NCBI GenBank assembly: GCA_002366685.1
Contig: DFBP01000274.1
Coordinates: 1-5,365 of the forward strand
Reading direction: 5' to 3'
Source: Rhodobacterales bacterium UBA3077
GTDB lineage: Bacteria > Pseudomonadota > Alphaproteobacteria > Rhodobacterales > Rhodobacteraceae
DNA: 5,365 bases
Every line of letters starts with the position of its first letter. Within the stretch, counting starts at the first letter, position 1. Both the position numbers and the translations under genes were made by a program. Positions 5,125 to 5,365 of this stretch are shown piece after piece. Below the pieces are notes generated by a model. That model searched no databases, had not been told where the DNA came from, and saw only the letters and a program-made list of their open reading frames with translations.

Positions 5125-5365
5125 CTACTCTGTAAGAGCTTTCAGTTGATCCATGATCGACTGCAACGCTTCCGGGTTTTCTTTTGCTACGGTCAGCAAT
5201 CCTTGGAGCATTGTGGTGGAAGAGGCATCTAATCCTGCTGCCTCAATCGCAGAGCCAACCATTTCGTTGGTAATCGCCTCTACAACGCCCGTGGCAGCTT
5301 CTTCGACCGATGTTGCTTCAGCTTGAGCCGCCGCTTCTGCGGCTTCAGCAGCGGCAGTGGCTTCT
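5125..5365 (-). CDS. Unrecognised Ala/Glu-rich protein, C-terminal part
   Basis: The last 79-80 codons of a gene entering from the right edge end with TAG at 5125-5127. The first 20 or so visible residues are almost only Ala, Glu and Gln (EATAAAEAAEAAAQAEA), a likely extended helix or linker. The rest, with GVVEAITNEMVGSAIEAAGL and LLTVAKENPEALQSIMDQL, looks like a small amphipathic helical domain with no Cys, Trp or obvious catalytic motif. It may be a cell-envelope or secreted protein with a low-complexity linker, but the N-terminus is outside the window, so neither signal peptide nor family can be judged. The hairpin at 5088-5109 follows it. The reading frame is well supported by codon composition. 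Confidence 0.8.
   Translation of the reverse strand, partial: EATAAAEAAEAAAQAEATSVEEAATGVVEAITNEMVGSAIEAAGLDASSTTMLQGLLTVAKENPEALQSIMDQLKALTE

Noticed and set aside
1..5365. CRISPR array, tRNA, riboswitch or toxin-antitoxin pair
   Set aside because: No regularly spaced direct repeats, cloverleaf-like sequence, known aptamer motif or paired small genes were seen on either strand.

Overview
The window looks like a piece of a proteobacterial chromosome or large plasmid. It is probably alphaproteobacterial, and possibly from a marine sulfur oxidiser or mixotroph. The basis is a form II RubisCO gene followed by cbbQ, a FadL-type outer-membrane porin, and protein fragments that read like alphaproteobacterial enoyl-CoA hydratase and MFS proteins. 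No rRNA or tRNA gene is present to fix the taxonomy, so this is inference. All intact or window-edge genes lie on the minus strand.

Right to left (the direction of transcription): 5125-5365 is the C-terminal part of an Ala/Glu-rich protein I do not recognise, ending at a hairpin terminator (5088-5109). From about 5034 down to 3732 lies a decayed region. It contains an unrecognised coding-like stretch with an in-frame amber codon (4846-5034), the N-terminal quarter of an MFS transporter (about 4465-4758, minus), the N-terminal third of an enoyl-CoA hydratase (4253 to about 4466, plus), a possible acyl-CoA ligase tail (4110-4202, plus), and the end of an IS3-family transposase with an in-frame stop (3747-4040, minus). 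The hydratase and transporter fragments run into each other head-on, which is the scar of a deletion that removed both 3' ends. Next comes an intact fadL-like gene (2195-3454) with a clear intrinsic terminator (2136-2164).

The left third is the carbon-fixation unit. A roughly 300-base control region (1880-2194) holds two matching dyads at LysR-type spacing upstream of a plausible promoter. Then come cbbM (494-1879, complete, all catalytic residues present) and cbbQ (3-392, cut by the window edge). CbbM fixes CO2 onto ribulose-1,5-bisphosphate. CbbQ is the AAA+ motor that, with CbbO (expected just outside the window), reactivates inhibited RubisCO. The promoter layout predicts control by a CbbR regulator encoded elsewhere. 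The FadL porin and the acyl-CoA fragments hint that this locus once carried a fatty-acid or hydrocarbon uptake and degradation cluster, separate from the cbb unit.

I did not find a convincing new multi-gene system. The most informative items are the tandem operator upstream of cbbM and the double-truncation scar.
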